Assembly (NCBI GenBank): GCA_036005125.1
Contig: DASYQV010000335.1
Location: 1-40,967 of the forward strand
Origin: DASYQV01 sp036005125
GTDB lineage: Bacteria > Acidobacteriota > Vicinamibacteria > Vicinamibacterales > UBA2999
Direction of reading: 5' to 3'
DNA: 40,967 bases
Position numbers and translations under genes: made by a program
In this document: positions 16,636-23,954 of the stretch, one piece after another
How positions within the stretch are numbered: position 1 is the first letter of the stretch
Layout of the letters: each line of letters opens with the position of its first letter
The notes under the pieces: generated by a model
Databases searched by the model: none
What the model was told of the DNA's origin: nothing
What the model saw: the letters and a program-made list of their open reading frames with translations, nothing else

Positions 16636-16712
16636 AGAGATTCCTTCCTGTCGGGCTCGCCCGCGAATGGCGCGACATTATAGGGTATAGGTATAGTCCG
16701 AGGAGGAAACCC
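16636..16712. promoter_or_regulatory. 77-bp divergent control region of the pyrimidine degradation genes
   Basis: The short gap between the divergent amidase and preA start codons must hold both promoters. AT-rich TATAGGGTATAGGTATAG (16679-16696) contains TATAGG/TATAGT-type -10 candidates for the plus strand, and AGGAGG at 16701-16706 is an ideal ribosome-binding site 6 nt before preA. No specific operator could be assigned. Confidence 0.55.
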
Positions 16713-17852
16713 ATGACCGCGCGACTCGGCGTCGTCTTTACCGGCATTTCTTTCGATAATCCATTCCTGCTCTCGTCAGCTCCACCGACCGAGTCGGACG
16801 GCAACATCATGCGGGCGTTCGACGCTGGCTGGGGCGGCGTCGTGACGAAGACCATCGGCCTGCATCCGGTGGTCAACGTCGCCGGCCCCAAGACCAAGTT
16901 CCTCCGGGCCACTCCGGAGTCGCCCCACCTGTCGATGCAGAAGCGGCCGGGCACCGCTCTTCACTCCTCGTGGAACTGGGAGCTCATCTCCGACAAGACG
17001 TTCGACTGGTGGGTTCCACGTATCGAGCGGATCAAGAAGGCTTACCCCCACAAGGTGCTGATTGCCTCGATCATGGCGGGCTCGGGCAGCGACCGTGAGC
17101 TGCGTCACTGGCAGGAGCTTGCAACCGGATGTCAGGAAGCGGGCGCCGATGCTTTCGAGCTCAACCTGTCCTGTCCGCACATGGACCGTGCGGACATGGG
17201 GTCGAATATCGGGAAGGATCAGCAGCTCATCTCGGTTGTTACGCAGGCGGTCAAAGAGGTGGCGCGCGTCCCGATCTGGGCGAAGCTCACGCCGTCCACC
17301 ACCGACGTCGTCATGGAGGCGCGCGCGGCGTTCCAGGGCGGCGCCGATGCCGTCGTCTCGTCGAACACGTTTCCGTCGTTGCCGCTCATCGATGCGGAGA
17401 CGCTCGAGTTCGAGATGAACGTGGACGGCTATGTCTCGTACGGAGGTCTCGGCGGACCGGCGATCCTGCCGCTGTCGCTTGCGAAGATCGGTCAACTGAC
17501 GACCGCATTCCCTGACGGCAGCTTCTCGGGAATCGGGGGCATTTCCACGTTCGCGCACGCGCTGAATTACTTTCTGCTCGGATGCGGCACGGTGCAGGTC
17601 TGCACGGCAGCCATGCTGGATCACGCCATCGGGCCGAACGTGATTCGTGAGCTGAACCAGGGCCTGCGCGCGTTCCTCGATCGTCATGCCGAGCGCGGCT
17701 GGCATTCGCTCGACGACTTCCGCGGTTCGCGGCGCGACCGTATCGTCACGCATTCGCGGATCCGGAGGCCGGATGACAAGGAGTATCGGGGCGGCTACGA
17801 CGCCGAGGGCTACGCCGCACCCGCCGAAGTTGCCAGCGTACGTCGTACGTAG
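16713..17852 (+). CDS. preA: Dihydropyrimidine dehydrogenase PreA-like subunit lacking the ferredoxin domain
   Basis: 379 residues, a TIM-barrel FMN enzyme of the DHODH/PreA type. Motifs include FDNPFLLSSAPPTESDGNI, GWGGVVTKTIGLHPVVN, KVLIASIMAG, AFELNLSCPH, DMGSNIGKDQQLI, VPIWAKLTPSTTDV, and SGIGGISTFAHALNYFLLGC. These follow NAD-dependent dihydropyrimidine dehydrogenase, which reduces uracil and thymine, the first step of the reductive pathway. E. coli PreA ends in a domain with two 4Fe-4S clusters; this protein has no CxxCxxC motif and stops after about 379 residues. No preT flavoprotein gene is adjacent. The flanking hydantoinase, ureidopropionase and NCS1 transporter support a pyrimidine role, but the electron donor is unexplained. 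The last codons and stop lie in a 20-bp tandem repeat. Confidence 0.88.
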   Translation: MTARLGVVFTGISFDNPFLLSSAPPTESDGNIMRAFDAGWGGVVTKTIGLHPVVNVAGPKTKFLRATPESPHLSMQKRPGTALHSSWNWELISDKTFDWWVPRIERIKKAYPHKVLIASIMAGSGSDRELRHWQELATGCQEAGADAFELNLSCPHMDRADMGSNIGKDQQLISVVTQAVKEVARVPIWAKLTPSTTDVVMEARAAFQGGADAVVSSNTFPSLPLIDAETLEFEMNVDGYVSYGGLGGPAILPLSLAKIGQLTTAFPDGSFSGIGGISTFAHALNYFLLGCGTVQVCTAAMLDHAIGPNVIRELNQGLRAFLDRHAERGWHSLDDFRGSRRDRIVTHSRIRRPDDKEYRGGYDAEGYAAPAEVASVRRT

Positions 17853-17892
17853 GCCCCATCTTTCGTACGTAGGCCGCATCTTTAGATGCGGC
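17844..17892. repeat. 20-bp tandem repeat across the preA stop codon plus 9-bp hairpin before the transporter
   Basis: CGTACGTAGGCCCCATCTTT (17844-17863) is repeated with one change at 17864-17883. The first copy supplies the preA TAG (17850-17852). The second runs into AGATGCGGC, so GCCGCATCT (17873-17881) pairs perfectly with AGATGCGGC (17884-17892). The hairpin ends 8 nt before the transporter ATG, in the place of a ribosome-binding site. Confidence 0.7.
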
Positions 17893-17900
17893 GCTGACCA

Positions 17901-19340
17901 ATGCCACGCACCACGACGACGGACCTGAGCGCAAGCACGCTCTGGAATCCCGATCTCGCGCCGACGCCGCCGGAGCGGCGCACCTGGACCACCTACAACA
18001 TCGCGGCGCTCTGGATCGGGATGAGCGTCGTGATCACCACCTACACGCTCGCCTCCGGGATCATGCAGCAAGGCATGAACTGGTGGCAGGCGATGCTGAC
18101 CATCCTCCTCGGCAACACGATCGTGCTGGTACCGATGATCCTCAACGCGCACGCCGGCACGAAGTACGGCGTGTCGTTCCCCGTCCTGTGCCGCGCGAGC
18201 TTTGGCGTCCGAGGCGCGAACGTGCCGGCCACTCTGCGCGCGATCGTGGCATGTGGCTGGTTCGGCATTCAAACGTGGATCGGCGGCCTCGCGCTCGACG
18301 CGCTGTTCCGGGCCGCGTGGCCCGGATGGGCAGACATTCCGGCGCCGACCGCGATATCGTTCCTGATCTTCTGGGCGATTCAGGTCTACATCATCCTCAA
18401 GGGGACCGAAGGCATCCGCATCCTCGAGAGCTGGTCGGCACCGCTGCTGCTCGGCGGCGGAGCCGCGCTCCTGCTGTGGGCCCACCGGAATGGCGGCGGG
18501 CTCGGCCACATCCTGACCGAGTCGGTGCGGCTGCAGCAGGGACGCACGGCGTTCTGGGATATCTTTCCCGCCGCGCTGACGGCCAATGTCGGCTACTGGG
18601 CCACGCTCAGCCTGAACATTCCCGATTTCACGCGGTACGCGCGCAGCCAGCGATCGCAGGCGCTCGGGCAGGCGCTCGGGCTGCCGACGACGATGACGGC
18701 GTTTGCGTTCATCGGCGTGGCGGTGACGAGTGCCACGGTGGTGCTGTTCGGCGAGGCGATCTGGGATCCGGTGGTGCTCATCACGCGCATCGGCGGTGCG
18801 CTGGTGATTATCGTTGCCGCCGTGATCGTGCTGGCCGCGCAGCTTACGACGAACATGGCAGCCAACGTCGTCTCCCCTGCGAACGACTTCTCGAGCCTTG
18901 CACCGCGGCGAATCAGCTATGTGACCGGCGCCCTCATTACCGCCGTCATCGGCGTCGTGATGATGCCGTGGCGGCTGTACGCCGATGCGGCTGCCTATAT
19001 CTTCACGTGGCTGATCGGGTATTCGAGCCTGATGGGCGCGATTGGCGGTGTCCTGATCGCTGACTATTGGATCCTGCGGCACCGCGAGTTGTCGGTGCCG
19101 GACCTCTTCGACCGCCGCGGGAGATACGCGTATTCCAACGGCATCAACTGGCGGGCCATGGCTGCCCTTGCCATCGCCATCGCGCCCGTGGTCCCGGGAT
19201 TCGTTCGCGCCGCTCTCACGCCGGGCGGGCAGGTCGCCTCACCGACCATCTGGGACAGCCTGTACACCTACGCGTGGTTCGTGACGTTCGCGATCAGCTT
19301 CGTCGTATACCTGGCTTTGATGCGCGCGACGCGCCGGTAG
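17901..19340 (+). CDS. NCS1-family nucleobase/hydantoin:cation symporter
   Basis: 479 residues with about 12 hydrophobic helices. The N-terminus LWNPDLAPTPPERRTWTTYN, then IAALWIGMSVVITTYTLASG, NAHAGTKYGVSFPVLCRASF and GVRGANVPATLRAIVACGWF, is diagnostic of the NCS1 (Mhp1/PucI/FurE) family, which imports hydantoins, allantoin, uracil and related bases with Na+ or H+. The sodium-site region NVGYWATLSLNIPDFTRYAR is intact. The gene follows preA by 48 bp in the same direction, so it probably supplies the substrate for the cluster. There is no clear ribosome-binding site before the ATG at 17901; a hairpin sits there. Uracil/thymine is my inferred substrate, hydantoin the alternative. Confidence 0.93.
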   Translation: MPRTTTTDLSASTLWNPDLAPTPPERRTWTTYNIAALWIGMSVVITTYTLASGIMQQGMNWWQAMLTILLGNTIVLVPMILNAHAGTKYGVSFPVLCRASFGVRGANVPATLRAIVACGWFGIQTWIGGLALDALFRAAWPGWADIPAPTAISFLIFWAIQVYIILKGTEGIRILESWSAPLLLGGGAALLLWAHRNGGGLGHILTESVRLQQGRTAFWDIFPAALTANVGYWATLSLNIPDFTRYARSQRSQALGQALGLPTTMTAFAFIGVAVTSATVVLFGEAIWDPVVLITRIGGALVIIVAAVIVLAAQLTTNMAANVVSPANDFSSLAPRRISYVTGALITAVIGVVMMPWRLYADAAAYIFTWLIGYSSLMGAIGGVLIADYWILRHRELSVPDLFDRRGRYAYSNGINWRAMAALAIAIAPVVPGFVRAALTPGGQVASPTIWDSLYTYAWFVTFAISFVVYLALMRATRR

Positions 19341-19344
19341 GCTC

Positions 19345-19404
<60 letters not shown>

Positions 19405-19406
19405 GT

Positions 19407-20225
19407 TTACGACTTGAGCAGGATGGCGCGCGTGTAGAGAACCTGAAAGCCAAGCCGCTCGTGAGTCCGCTGTGAGGTGCTGCCGGGCGCGGTCGTGGCA
19501 ATCGCCATCTCCGCCTCGCCGCGCGCCGCCTCGAGCACGAACCGCGTCACCGCCGTCTGCACGCCGCGTCGTCGGAACTGCGGCAGCGTCGAGGCGCCGA
19601 AGATGCCGAGGATGCAGTCGTGAGTCCATGTGGCGAGGCCGCCAGCGGGTTTTCCGTCCACCCACGCGAGGTAGTGTCGAATCGACGGGTGCACGAACTG
19701 TCGCATCATGGCGATCAGCTGATCGATTGTGTAGGACTCGGGCGGCGCGCCCGGATCCTGATCGGCGGCTGCAAAGCCCTCGGCGGTCACGCGAATCCAG
19801 GTGTCGGCCTCGTCGGCTCTGGCCAGCGTGACGCGAACGCCCGCGTCCTGATGCCGGCTGGGTCCGGCCGCCGGAGTCAACTCCACGCCGAGCTCGTTCT
19901 CGAATCCCTGCAGCACGAATCCGCGCTCGCACAACCGCCGGGCCACGTCGGCGTGCGCGAGGGGGCACAGCTCCACCTGCGCCAGCGAATCTCGCGCGGC
20001 GTAAAACGCTTCGAGTCGATCCAGCTCGGAATCGCTGACCGGACCGTGAAGGCCGAGTCCCAGGACTTTATTGAGCGGCGAGCCCGCACGGCTGAAGAGC
20101 GCCCGGCCGCCGCCAACGTCGAGCGAGGCCACGCGGCCGTACGTCCCCTGCGCTCCGGCGAGCGCGCAGAAATCAATCTCCGCGCGCTCGACGCGGCGGG
20201 CAAGGTCAATCGTGGCGTGCAGCAT
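19407..20225 (-). CDS. GNAT-family N-acetyltransferase
   Basis: 272 residues in two parts. The N-terminal half (about 1-125) resembles an incomplete GNAT fold; the C-terminal half (about 130-270) has the acetyl-CoA-binding signature STLPQFRRRGVQTAVTRFVL (R/Q-x-x-G-x-G/A-like), preceded by YLAWVDGKPAGGLATW and followed by TTAPGSTSQRTHERLGFQVL and the closing strand YTRAILLKS. This two-lobe plan is common in stand-alone GNATs of unknown substrate. Its start codon lies 33 bp from R1 copy 2. Acceptor unknown. Confidence 0.85.
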   Translation of the reverse strand: MLHATIDLARRVERAEIDFCALAGAQGTYGRVASLDVGGGRALFSRAGSPLNKVLGLGLHGPVSDSELDRLEAFYAARDSLAQVELCPLAHADVARRLCERGFVLQGFENELGVELTPAAGPSRHQDAGVRVTLARADEADTWIRVTAEGFAAADQDPGAPPESYTIDQLIAMMRQFVHPSIRHYLAWVDGKPAGGLATWTHDCILGIFGASTLPQFRRRGVQTAVTRFVLEAARGEAEMAIATTAPGSTSQRTHERLGFQVLYTRAILLKS

Positions 20226-20257
20226 TGGTCGTGCGCATCTGCGCGGTCTGCTGTCAC

Positions 20258-20402
20258 TCCGTTATGCGGCTCGCAACGCGAATCTTGTCCACGTTGTTGT
20301 TGGACCGCATAACGGACAAGGCGCGCGAGCGCGCCGAAAAAGACACAGTCTAACCAGTCAACGCGCTGCCTGGGCATCAGCGGCGGAGCGTTGACTGGTT
20401 AG
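20258..20402 (+). repeat. R1 structured repeat, copy 2
   Basis: TCCGTTATGCGG (20258-20269) pairs with CCGCATAACGGA (20305-20316), GGCGCGC (20320-20326) pairs with GCGCGCC (20329-20335), and perfect 15-bp arms lie at 20350-20364 and 20388-20402 (CTAACCAGTCAACGC and complement). The intervening order and the CGCGAATCTTGT segment match the other copies. It lies between the GNAT start and the truncated DUF1028 tail. Confidence 0.88.
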
Positions 20403-20450
20403 TATCGCAGGTTCACGAGACCGGCGCGCGCGAGGTGATATGGTAAGCCT

Positions 20451-20798
20451 GTGTTGCGCATCCGATCGCTTGCCGCTGCGCGGCTGATCCGCCTTCAGCG
20501 CGCGTACGGCCACGCAAACCGCGGCGACGAGCTGATGGCGGAGAAGAACGTTCAGGCTGGGATGAGCGAGTACGAGGCAGCGAGCCGCCTTGCACCCGAG
20601 ATCGTCGAGTTGCCGTTCGGGCACGCGGTGGCGTTGGCGTCGATCGGGCGGGAAACCCAGGCTGCGCCCGTCTTCACGACCGTTTTCGCCGCCGAGCCGA
20701 TCTGGGCCGAGGTGCCCCGACGGTTGCCGGCGGCGGGTCTCTTTCCCAAGGACCAGCAATTGATGCAGCGCGTCCAGGCGCTGAAGCCGCGGCCTTGA
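20451..20798 (+). pseudogene. C-terminal remnant of a DUF1028-family protein
   Basis: 115 residues from a GTG start. LIRLQRAYGHANRGDELMAE, YEAASRLAPEIVELPFGHAV, QAAPVFTTVFAAEPIWAEV and LPAAGLFPKDQQLMQRV match, from memory of the family, the helical TPR-like tail found at the end of many DUF1028 (Ntn-hydrolase superfamily) proteins. The roughly 220-residue DUF1028 domain is missing: an in-frame TGA lies at 20436-20438, and R1 copy 2 ends 48 bp upstream. TATGGT just before the GTG could be a -10 box for a leaderless message. The stop overlaps the exonuclease III start (TTGA), so translation of this frame may still drive xth. It may be retained as a coupling leader. Confidence 0.6.
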
Positions 20799-21658
20799 AG
20801 ATCGCGACCTGGAACGTCAACGGAATCCGCGCGCGCGACGCGCAGTTGCAGGAGTTCATCGCGCGCGAGGAGCCGGACGTTCTCTGTCTGCAGGAGATCA
20901 AGGCGACATTCGATCAGCTCCCGGTGTGGCTGTGCGAGATCGAAGGGTACTGGTGCTACTGGCACGGCGGGAAGGGCTATTCGGGCGTCGCGCTGCACGT
21001 ACGCCGGGAGAGCTTCGGCGAACGGCCGGTCTTTCATCATCCAGAGTTCGACTACGAGAACCGCATCGTGACGGCACGTCTCCAGCCCACCGCGGGCGGT
21101 GAGGACTCCGGTCTCCAGACCGCGCCGACCACGGGCGATGGGGACCCCGGTCTCCACCCCACCGCTCGCGCCACGCGCGATGGGGGTCCCGGTGTTCCGC
21201 CTGTGACCGTCGCCTCGATCTATGTGCCGAACGGCGGCCGGGACTTCGAGGGGAAGATGCGCTTCCTCGAGTCGCTGGTGCAACTGGCCGCGGAGTACGA
21301 GTCGAGCGGGTCGACGCTGGTGTTGTGCGGCGACCTCAACGTCGCGCGCACCGACGTGGACGTGCATCCGAAGGAGCGGAAGCCGCGCGCGATTGGACAA
21401 CTTCCGGAGGAGCGGGCGCTCATCGAACGCATCATCGGTCACGGACTGGTCGACGTGCACCGGACGCTCGACCCCGACAACGAGAATCTGTTCACCTGGT
21501 GGGCGCCGTGGCGGAATCTGCGGCAGCGGAACATCGGCTGGCGGCTCGATTACGTCCTGGCGAGCCGAACCCTCGCAGAGCGCGCGGTGTCGTGCATCGT
21601 GCAGCGCGAGACCGGCACGAGCGACCACGGCCCCGTGATCGCAATATTTGCCACGTAG
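20795..21658 (+). CDS. xth: Exodeoxyribonuclease III with an in-frame repeat insertion
   Basis: 287 residues. This Mg-dependent AP endonuclease/3'-exonuclease acts in base-excision repair. Motifs: KIATWNVNGIRAR, LCLQEIKA (Glu34), ASIYVPNGG, CGDLNVARTDVDVHP, FTWWAPWRNLRQRNIGWRLD and TSDHGPV with the catalytic Asp-His. Between VTARLQ and VTVASIYVPNG it carries about 35 extra residues rich in Gly, Asp, Pro and Thr, encoded by three repeats 39 and 42 bp apart, so the frame survives. Translation starts at TTG 20795, overlapping the stop of the DUF1028 tail by 3 bp. The R2 array begins directly after its TAG. Confidence 0.93.
   Translation: MKIATWNVNGIRARDAQLQEFIAREEPDVLCLQEIKATFDQLPVWLCEIEGYWCYWHGGKGYSGVALHVRRESFGERPVFHHPEFDYENRIVTARLQPTAGGEDSGLQTAPTTGDGDPGLHPTARATRDGGPGVPPVTVASIYVPNGGRDFEGKMRFLESLVQLAAEYESSGSTLVLCGDLNVARTDVDVHPKERKPRAIGQLPEERALIERIIGHGLVDVHRTLDPDNENLFTWWAPWRNLRQRNIGWRLDYVLASRTLAERAVSCIVQRETGTSDHGPVIAIFAT
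21094..21198 (+). repeat. Three degenerate 24-bp units inside exonuclease III
   Basis: Units begin at 21094, 21133 and 21175, with a core like GATGGGGACCCCGGTCTCCA. Spacings are 39 and 42 bp, both multiples of three. Translated, they give the Gly/Pro-rich insertion between two conserved strands of the nuclease. The units can pair internally (GGGGACCCC, GGAGACCGG). Confidence 0.7.
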
Positions 21659-21738
21659 GGTCAGAACGGGGTCAGAACGGGGTCAGAACGGGGTCTGACC
21701 CTGGTGATGACCCGACTCAAGGCCTTGAGTCGGGTCAT
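21659..21738 (+). repeat. R2 array, copy 2, immediately 3' of xth
   Basis: The xth TAG is followed at once by three GGGGTCAGAAC units (the first shortened), then GGGGTCTGACCCTGG and GTGATGACCCGACTCAAGG. The last stretch matches the tails of copies 3 and 4 at most positions. Confidence 0.8.
21707..21738. terminator. Perfect 32-bp palindrome between convergent xth and Cys-cluster gene
   Basis: Arms 21707-21722 and 21723-21738 are exact reverse complements of 16 bp with no spacer (centre CAAGGCCTTG). The palindrome lies midway between the two convergent stop codons and could fold in either transcript. It lacks a U-tract. It forms the end of R2 copy 2. Confidence 0.6.
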
Positions 21739-21756
21739 ATCATGGTTTCGACCCGA

Positions 21757-22911
21757 TCACCCCTCGGCGGTCGACCAACGCTCGGCCAGCGCTTCACCAG
21801 TAGCGACGTGGTTCAACAGATAGTCCGCGGACCGGAACGCCTCGCGCAGCAGCCCTGCATCCAGCCGACGGCCGGCCACGCCGCATTCACGCGCCGCCTC
21901 GACCCGGACCAGCGCCAACCCGGCCTCGAGGCCGCGGACGATCGTCGCGAGCCCGCGGCCCTGATAGGCGCTCCACGTGGCGAACGCCTTCGCCGCCAGG
22001 TACCGATTCACCGGCGCGCGGAACTCATCCCAGACGGGTCGCACCAGCCGCGAGAATGCCGGACCGAGACCCCGCTCGTCGCGCGGTGACTGCAGGTCGT
22101 CCGGGATCGCCGCCCACACCTCACGATATCGTTCGAGGCTGGCGTCCAGCGTCGCGTGCGCAGAAGCCTCGACCATCGTCGCTGGAAGTTCCACGACCGT
22201 CCCCGCCAGCGACCGCCCACCCGGCCGCCACGCTCGCATGAGTCGGGCGTCGCGGGCCAGCGTGGCAACCACCGATTCCGGCGATCGGGTCACATCGCGG
22301 CATCGGGCCACCATGTGGCGCTCCCACGCCGAATACCCGTCGAGGTCCATCAGCATCCTCGGGTGCAGGAGCGGCGGCCACGCATCCTTGTGGACAATCA
22401 GGCCTTCGTACTCCGTGGCCGGGAAGGCCGCCGGCTCCGAGACAATCTCGAGCGGCACATCCTCACGAAACAGCATCGAGGCAGCCGTCGGACAGAAGTG
22501 CGAGAGGGCGACGAACGTGCCGCGCGCGTCGCACAAGGCGATGCGAGGAAAGTGACGGCACGTCGCCGGCAGCGCACGCTCTCCCAAATCGCGGTGCACG
22601 ACACACAACCTGGATCCACGTTCGAAGAACACGCACACGCCGACGTCCGTGCGTTCGAGCATTGCGGCGGCATCCTCCCGAACGCCCGGCTCGGTAATGA
22701 AGGCCGCTGATCGATCGTCTACGTCGGGCGACATTCGCAGCGTCCCCGCCGCAAGCGCGTCCGAGAGCGTCCTGTAGATCGGGAGCTCGACCGGCACGTC
22801 CCAGTCGGCCGAGCAACACGCGCCGGAGTGGCGACAGCGATAATCCGCGTGAATACTGAGTGAGTACGTCGTCACCTCATCGATGGTAACGCCGCGGCCA
22901 CTCGTGGGCAC
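21757..22911 (-). CDS. Cysteine-cluster protein of the YkgJ / flagellin lysine methylase (FliB)-like group
   Basis: 384 residues. The N-terminal third carries YRCRHSGACCSADWDVPVEL (Cys26, Cys32, Cys33), CVFFERGSRLCVVHRDLGER, ALPATCRHFPR and ALSHFCPTAA. This pattern of Cys residues is shared by YkgJ zinc/iron-chelating domains and FliB-type flagellin lysine N-methylases, whose cluster probably binds Fe-S. The C-terminal two thirds is helical with no motif I can name. No flagellar gene is in view, so a FliB role is not supported by context and a general metal-cluster enzyme is equally possible. A start at the ATG near GVTIDEV is not excluded. Confidence 0.72.
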   Translation of the reverse strand: MPTSGRGVTIDEVTTYSLSIHADYRCRHSGACCSADWDVPVELPIYRTLSDALAAGTLRMSPDVDDRSAAFITEPGVREDAAAMLERTDVGVCVFFERGSRLCVVHRDLGERALPATCRHFPRIALCDARGTFVALSHFCPTAASMLFREDVPLEIVSEPAAFPATEYEGLIVHKDAWPPLLHPRMLMDLDGYSAWERHMVARCRDVTRSPESVVATLARDARLMRAWRPGGRSLAGTVVELPATMVEASAHATLDASLERYREVWAAIPDDLQSPRDERGLGPAFSRLVRPVWDEFRAPVNRYLAAKAFATWSAYQGRGLATIVRGLEAGLALVRVEAARECGVAGRRLDAGLLREAFRSADYLLNHVATGEALAERWSTAEG

Positions 22912-23000
22912 ATCTCGACGCTACGGTGCGCGCGCGACCCCGGCTGTTCCGGGCTTCGACGCGGTCGGGGCAGGTCTTGACTTTGCACCACCTTGCAGCG

Positions 23001-23954
23001 ATGCGCGCACAACTCCTCCTCGCAATGGTGTCCCTGTCGAGCCCGGTCCCTGCGTTGACGGCTCAGCCCGCCGACACGCCGGCGCCCGTCGTGAGCGAAA
23101 CGCTGGCGAGCCAGATAATGCTCGATCGCATCGGGTTCTCGCCCGGCGAGATTGACGGACGCAGCGGGCCGAATCTCAAACGCGCACTCCTCGCGTTCCA
23201 GCAGGCGCATGAGCTCCCCGCAAGCGGGCAGCTCGATCCCGCCACCTGGGATGCGCTGAGCAAGCGCGCCGGCACTCAACCGCCGCTGGTCAAGTACGAG
23301 CTGGTCGAAGCGGATCTCGCGGGACCTTTTGTCGACCGCATTCCGGCCGACTTGATGGAACAGGCCCGGCTGCCCGCGCTCGGCTATACGTCACCGCTCG
23401 AAGCGCTTGGCGAGAAGTTCCACTCCAGCCCGGCGTTGCTCCGTACGCTGAATCCCGGTGCGTCATTCGCGAGGGCAGGCGAACAAATCGTCGTACCCAG
23501 CATCGCCGTTCCGGATCCGACCGCGCCAATCGCGGGCCGCCGGCCGACCGCGACAATCGAGGTTTCGAAAGAAACCAGCGCCCTGACAATCCGCGACGAG
23601 CAGGGCCTGGTCCTCTTTCACGCGCCGGTCACGTCGGGAAGCGAACACGATCCGCTGCCCATCGGCTCCTGGAAAGTAAAGGGCGTGCGGCGAATGCCTG
23701 ACTTCCACTACAACCCGGCTCTGTTCTGGGACGCGAACCCGTCGGATGCGAAAGCGCGCATCGCGCCGGGCCCGAACAACCCTGTCGGAACGATCTGGAT
23801 CGATCTGACCAAGGAGCATTACGGGATTCACGGCACGCCGGAACCGGGAAGAATCGGCCACGCACAATCGCACGGCTGCGTTCGGTTGACCAATTGGGAC
23901 GCGGCGCGCGTGGCGGAATGGGCGCGCCCGGGAACGCAGGTGATATTCAAATGA
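23001..23954 (+). CDS. Secreted L,D-transpeptidase (YkuD) with peptidoglycan-binding domain
   Basis: 317 residues from the ATG at 23001, where a signal peptide begins (MRAQLLLAMVSLSSPVPALT). Residues about 35-90 form a PG_binding_1 domain (MLDRIGFSPGEIDGRSGPNL, LLAFQQAHELPASGQLDPAT), about 130-180 a LysM-like stretch (LGEKFHSSPALLRTLNPGAS), and about 195-317 the YkuD catalytic domain with YGIHGTPEPGRIG and SHGCVRLTNWDA (Cys293 nucleophile). It would form 3-3 cross-links or attach proteins to the wall in the periplasm. The stop overlaps the next gene's ATG (ATGA), coupling it to an M23 peptidase. Confidence 0.93.
   Translation: MRAQLLLAMVSLSSPVPALTAQPADTPAPVVSETLASQIMLDRIGFSPGEIDGRSGPNLKRALLAFQQAHELPASGQLDPATWDALSKRAGTQPPLVKYELVEADLAGPFVDRIPADLMEQARLPALGYTSPLEALGEKFHSSPALLRTLNPGASFARAGEQIVVPSIAVPDPTAPIAGRRPTATIEVSKETSALTIRDEQGLVLFHAPVTSGSEHDPLPIGSWKVKGVRRMPDFHYNPALFWDANPSDAKARIAPGPNNPVGTIWIDLTKEHYGIHGTPEPGRIGHAQSHGCVRLTNWDAARVAEWARPGTQVIFK

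Noticed and set aside
16776..19082. A 768-codon open frame on the minus strand
   Set aside because: It lies opposite preA and the NCS1 transporter, both with clear families. The translation is Arg/His/Asp-rich without motifs, typical of antisense frames in GC-rich DNA.
20320..20402. R1 second stem as an integron attC site
   Set aside because: CTAACCAGTC and GACTGGTTAG resemble attC end boxes, but arms are perfect without the unpaired bases attC needs, the other copies do not keep GTTRRRY, and no integrase or cassette array is present.
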